From: CAZHRC01 sp964533865
GTDB taxonomy: Bacteria > Bacillota > Clostridia > Tissierellales > Peptoniphilaceae
DNA: 41,337 bases
Reading direction: 5' to 3'
NCBI GenBank assembly: GCA_964533865.1
Contig: CAZHRC010000019.1
Coordinates: 1-41,337 of the forward strand
Under the pieces are notes generated by a model. It made no database searches, was not told the DNA's origin, and saw only the letters and a list, made by a program, of their open reading frames with translations. Shown in pieces: positions 41,172-41,337 of the stretch. The number at the start of each line of letters is the position of its first letter. The stretch's first letter is position 1. The position numbers and the translations under genes were made by a program.

Positions 41172-41337
41172 ATGAAAATATTGTTAACCAATGACGATGG
41201 CATCATGGCAGAAGGTCTTCACGCTATGGCGCGACAGTTGGAGAAAGAACACGAACTGATTATTGTGGCACCAGATACTCAGCGTCGTCGACAGACGTGG
41301 GGTATGCGATGCCTATACCAAACTCTTCATGAAAGTG
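41172..41337 (+). CDS. surE: 5'/3'-nucleotidase SurE, N-terminal part, cut by the window end
   Basis: The ATG at 41172 follows TGAGGTG, and a TATAAT at 41143-41148 may be its -10 box. The first 38 residues (MKILLTNDDGIMAEGLHAMA, then LIIVAPDTQR) match SurE and include the metal-binding Asp-Asp of TNDDG. After APDTQR the family usually has SATGH and a strand; this frame reads RRQTWGMRC, while a neighbouring frame reads SSTDVGYAM, which fits better. The frame then looks SurE-like again (LYQTLHES). So two small compensating indels are likely near 41282-41315, through error or mutation. Most of the gene lies outside the window. Confidence 0.8.
   Translation, partial: MKILLTNDDGIMAEGLHAMARQLEKEHELIIVAPDTQRRRQTWGMRCLYQTLHES

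Noticed and set aside
1..41337. tRNA genes, rRNA genes, CRISPR arrays, prophage or insertion sequences
   Set aside because: No tRNA-like T-loop and acceptor pairing, no rRNA stretch, no regularly spaced repeats and no transposase or integrase frame was seen on either strand.

Overview
The window looks like a chromosomal segment of an anaerobic, low-to-mid-GC Firmicute of the class Clostridia. The signs are strong AAGGAGG-type ribosome binding sites, frequent GTG/TTG starts, the yerC-pcrA-ligA-gatCAB gene order, pyruvate formate-lyase, a citrate-lyase-type gene cluster, a preQ1-I riboswitch and an ECF-type QueT transporter gene. A more exact placement (for example near Fusibacter or Acidaminobacter) would be a guess. 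No rRNA, tRNA, CRISPR array, phage or intact insertion sequence was seen.

Layout. 1-824: terminator and a gene-poor stretch with a doubtful ORF and a small palindromic repeat. 825-1919: membrane-anchored alpha/beta hydrolase. 2041-5879 (minus): pyruvate formate-lyase (pflB) followed by an unusual gene in which the PFL-activating radical-SAM enzyme is fused to a complete Crp/Fnr-type regulator. An FNR-like box lies about 41.5 bp before the inferred pflB start site. 6144-8767: a Sel1-repeat protein, an unrecognised acidic protein, and a PurN-like protein that has lost two of three catalytic residues. 9062-18944: housekeeping block yerC, pcrA, ligA, gatC, gatA, gatB, an AIR-synthase/HypE-like protein, rdgB and a YfcE-type phosphoesterase, mostly overlapping or tightly spaced. 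19006-20247: a MerR-type HTH fused to a zinc-ribbon and a methyltransferase-like domain. 20500-23465: AGCS amino-acid/Na+ symporter, class-I glutamine-amidotransferase-like hydrolase, and a GntR/UTRA regulator. 23602-24453: methionine-rich lipoprotein.

24645-31277 is one long operon: a cobQ that has lost its amidotransferase domain internally, cbiB, then citC, a citX-citG fusion, citD, citE and citF. It makes and activates a citrate lyase-type (or citramalate lyase-type) complex. The presence of B12 genes raises the citramalate/methylaspartate possibility. 31322-32551 (minus): a queuosine-precursor unit with a preQ1-I riboswitch, a radical-SAM gene broken by a one-base shift in a homopolymer (candidate queL), and queT.

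32672-35440: OmpR-type response regulator and a multi-pass histidine kinase. 35470-36513 (minus): secreted polysaccharide deacetylase. 36643-38783: NatAB-like ABC-2 exporter. 39091-40449: AzgA/PbuG-type purine permease behind a long structured leader that is not a recognisable purine riboswitch. 40493-41023 (minus): DUF3267 membrane metalloprotease-like protein. 41172-end: 5' part of surE, with an apparent local reading-frame disturbance.

The most interesting items are the PflA-Crp/Fnr fusion with its matching FNR-type promoter, the domain-deleted CobQ inside a citrate-lyase-type operon, the MerR-methyltransferase fusion, and the riboswitch-controlled but frameshifted queuosine-salvage gene.
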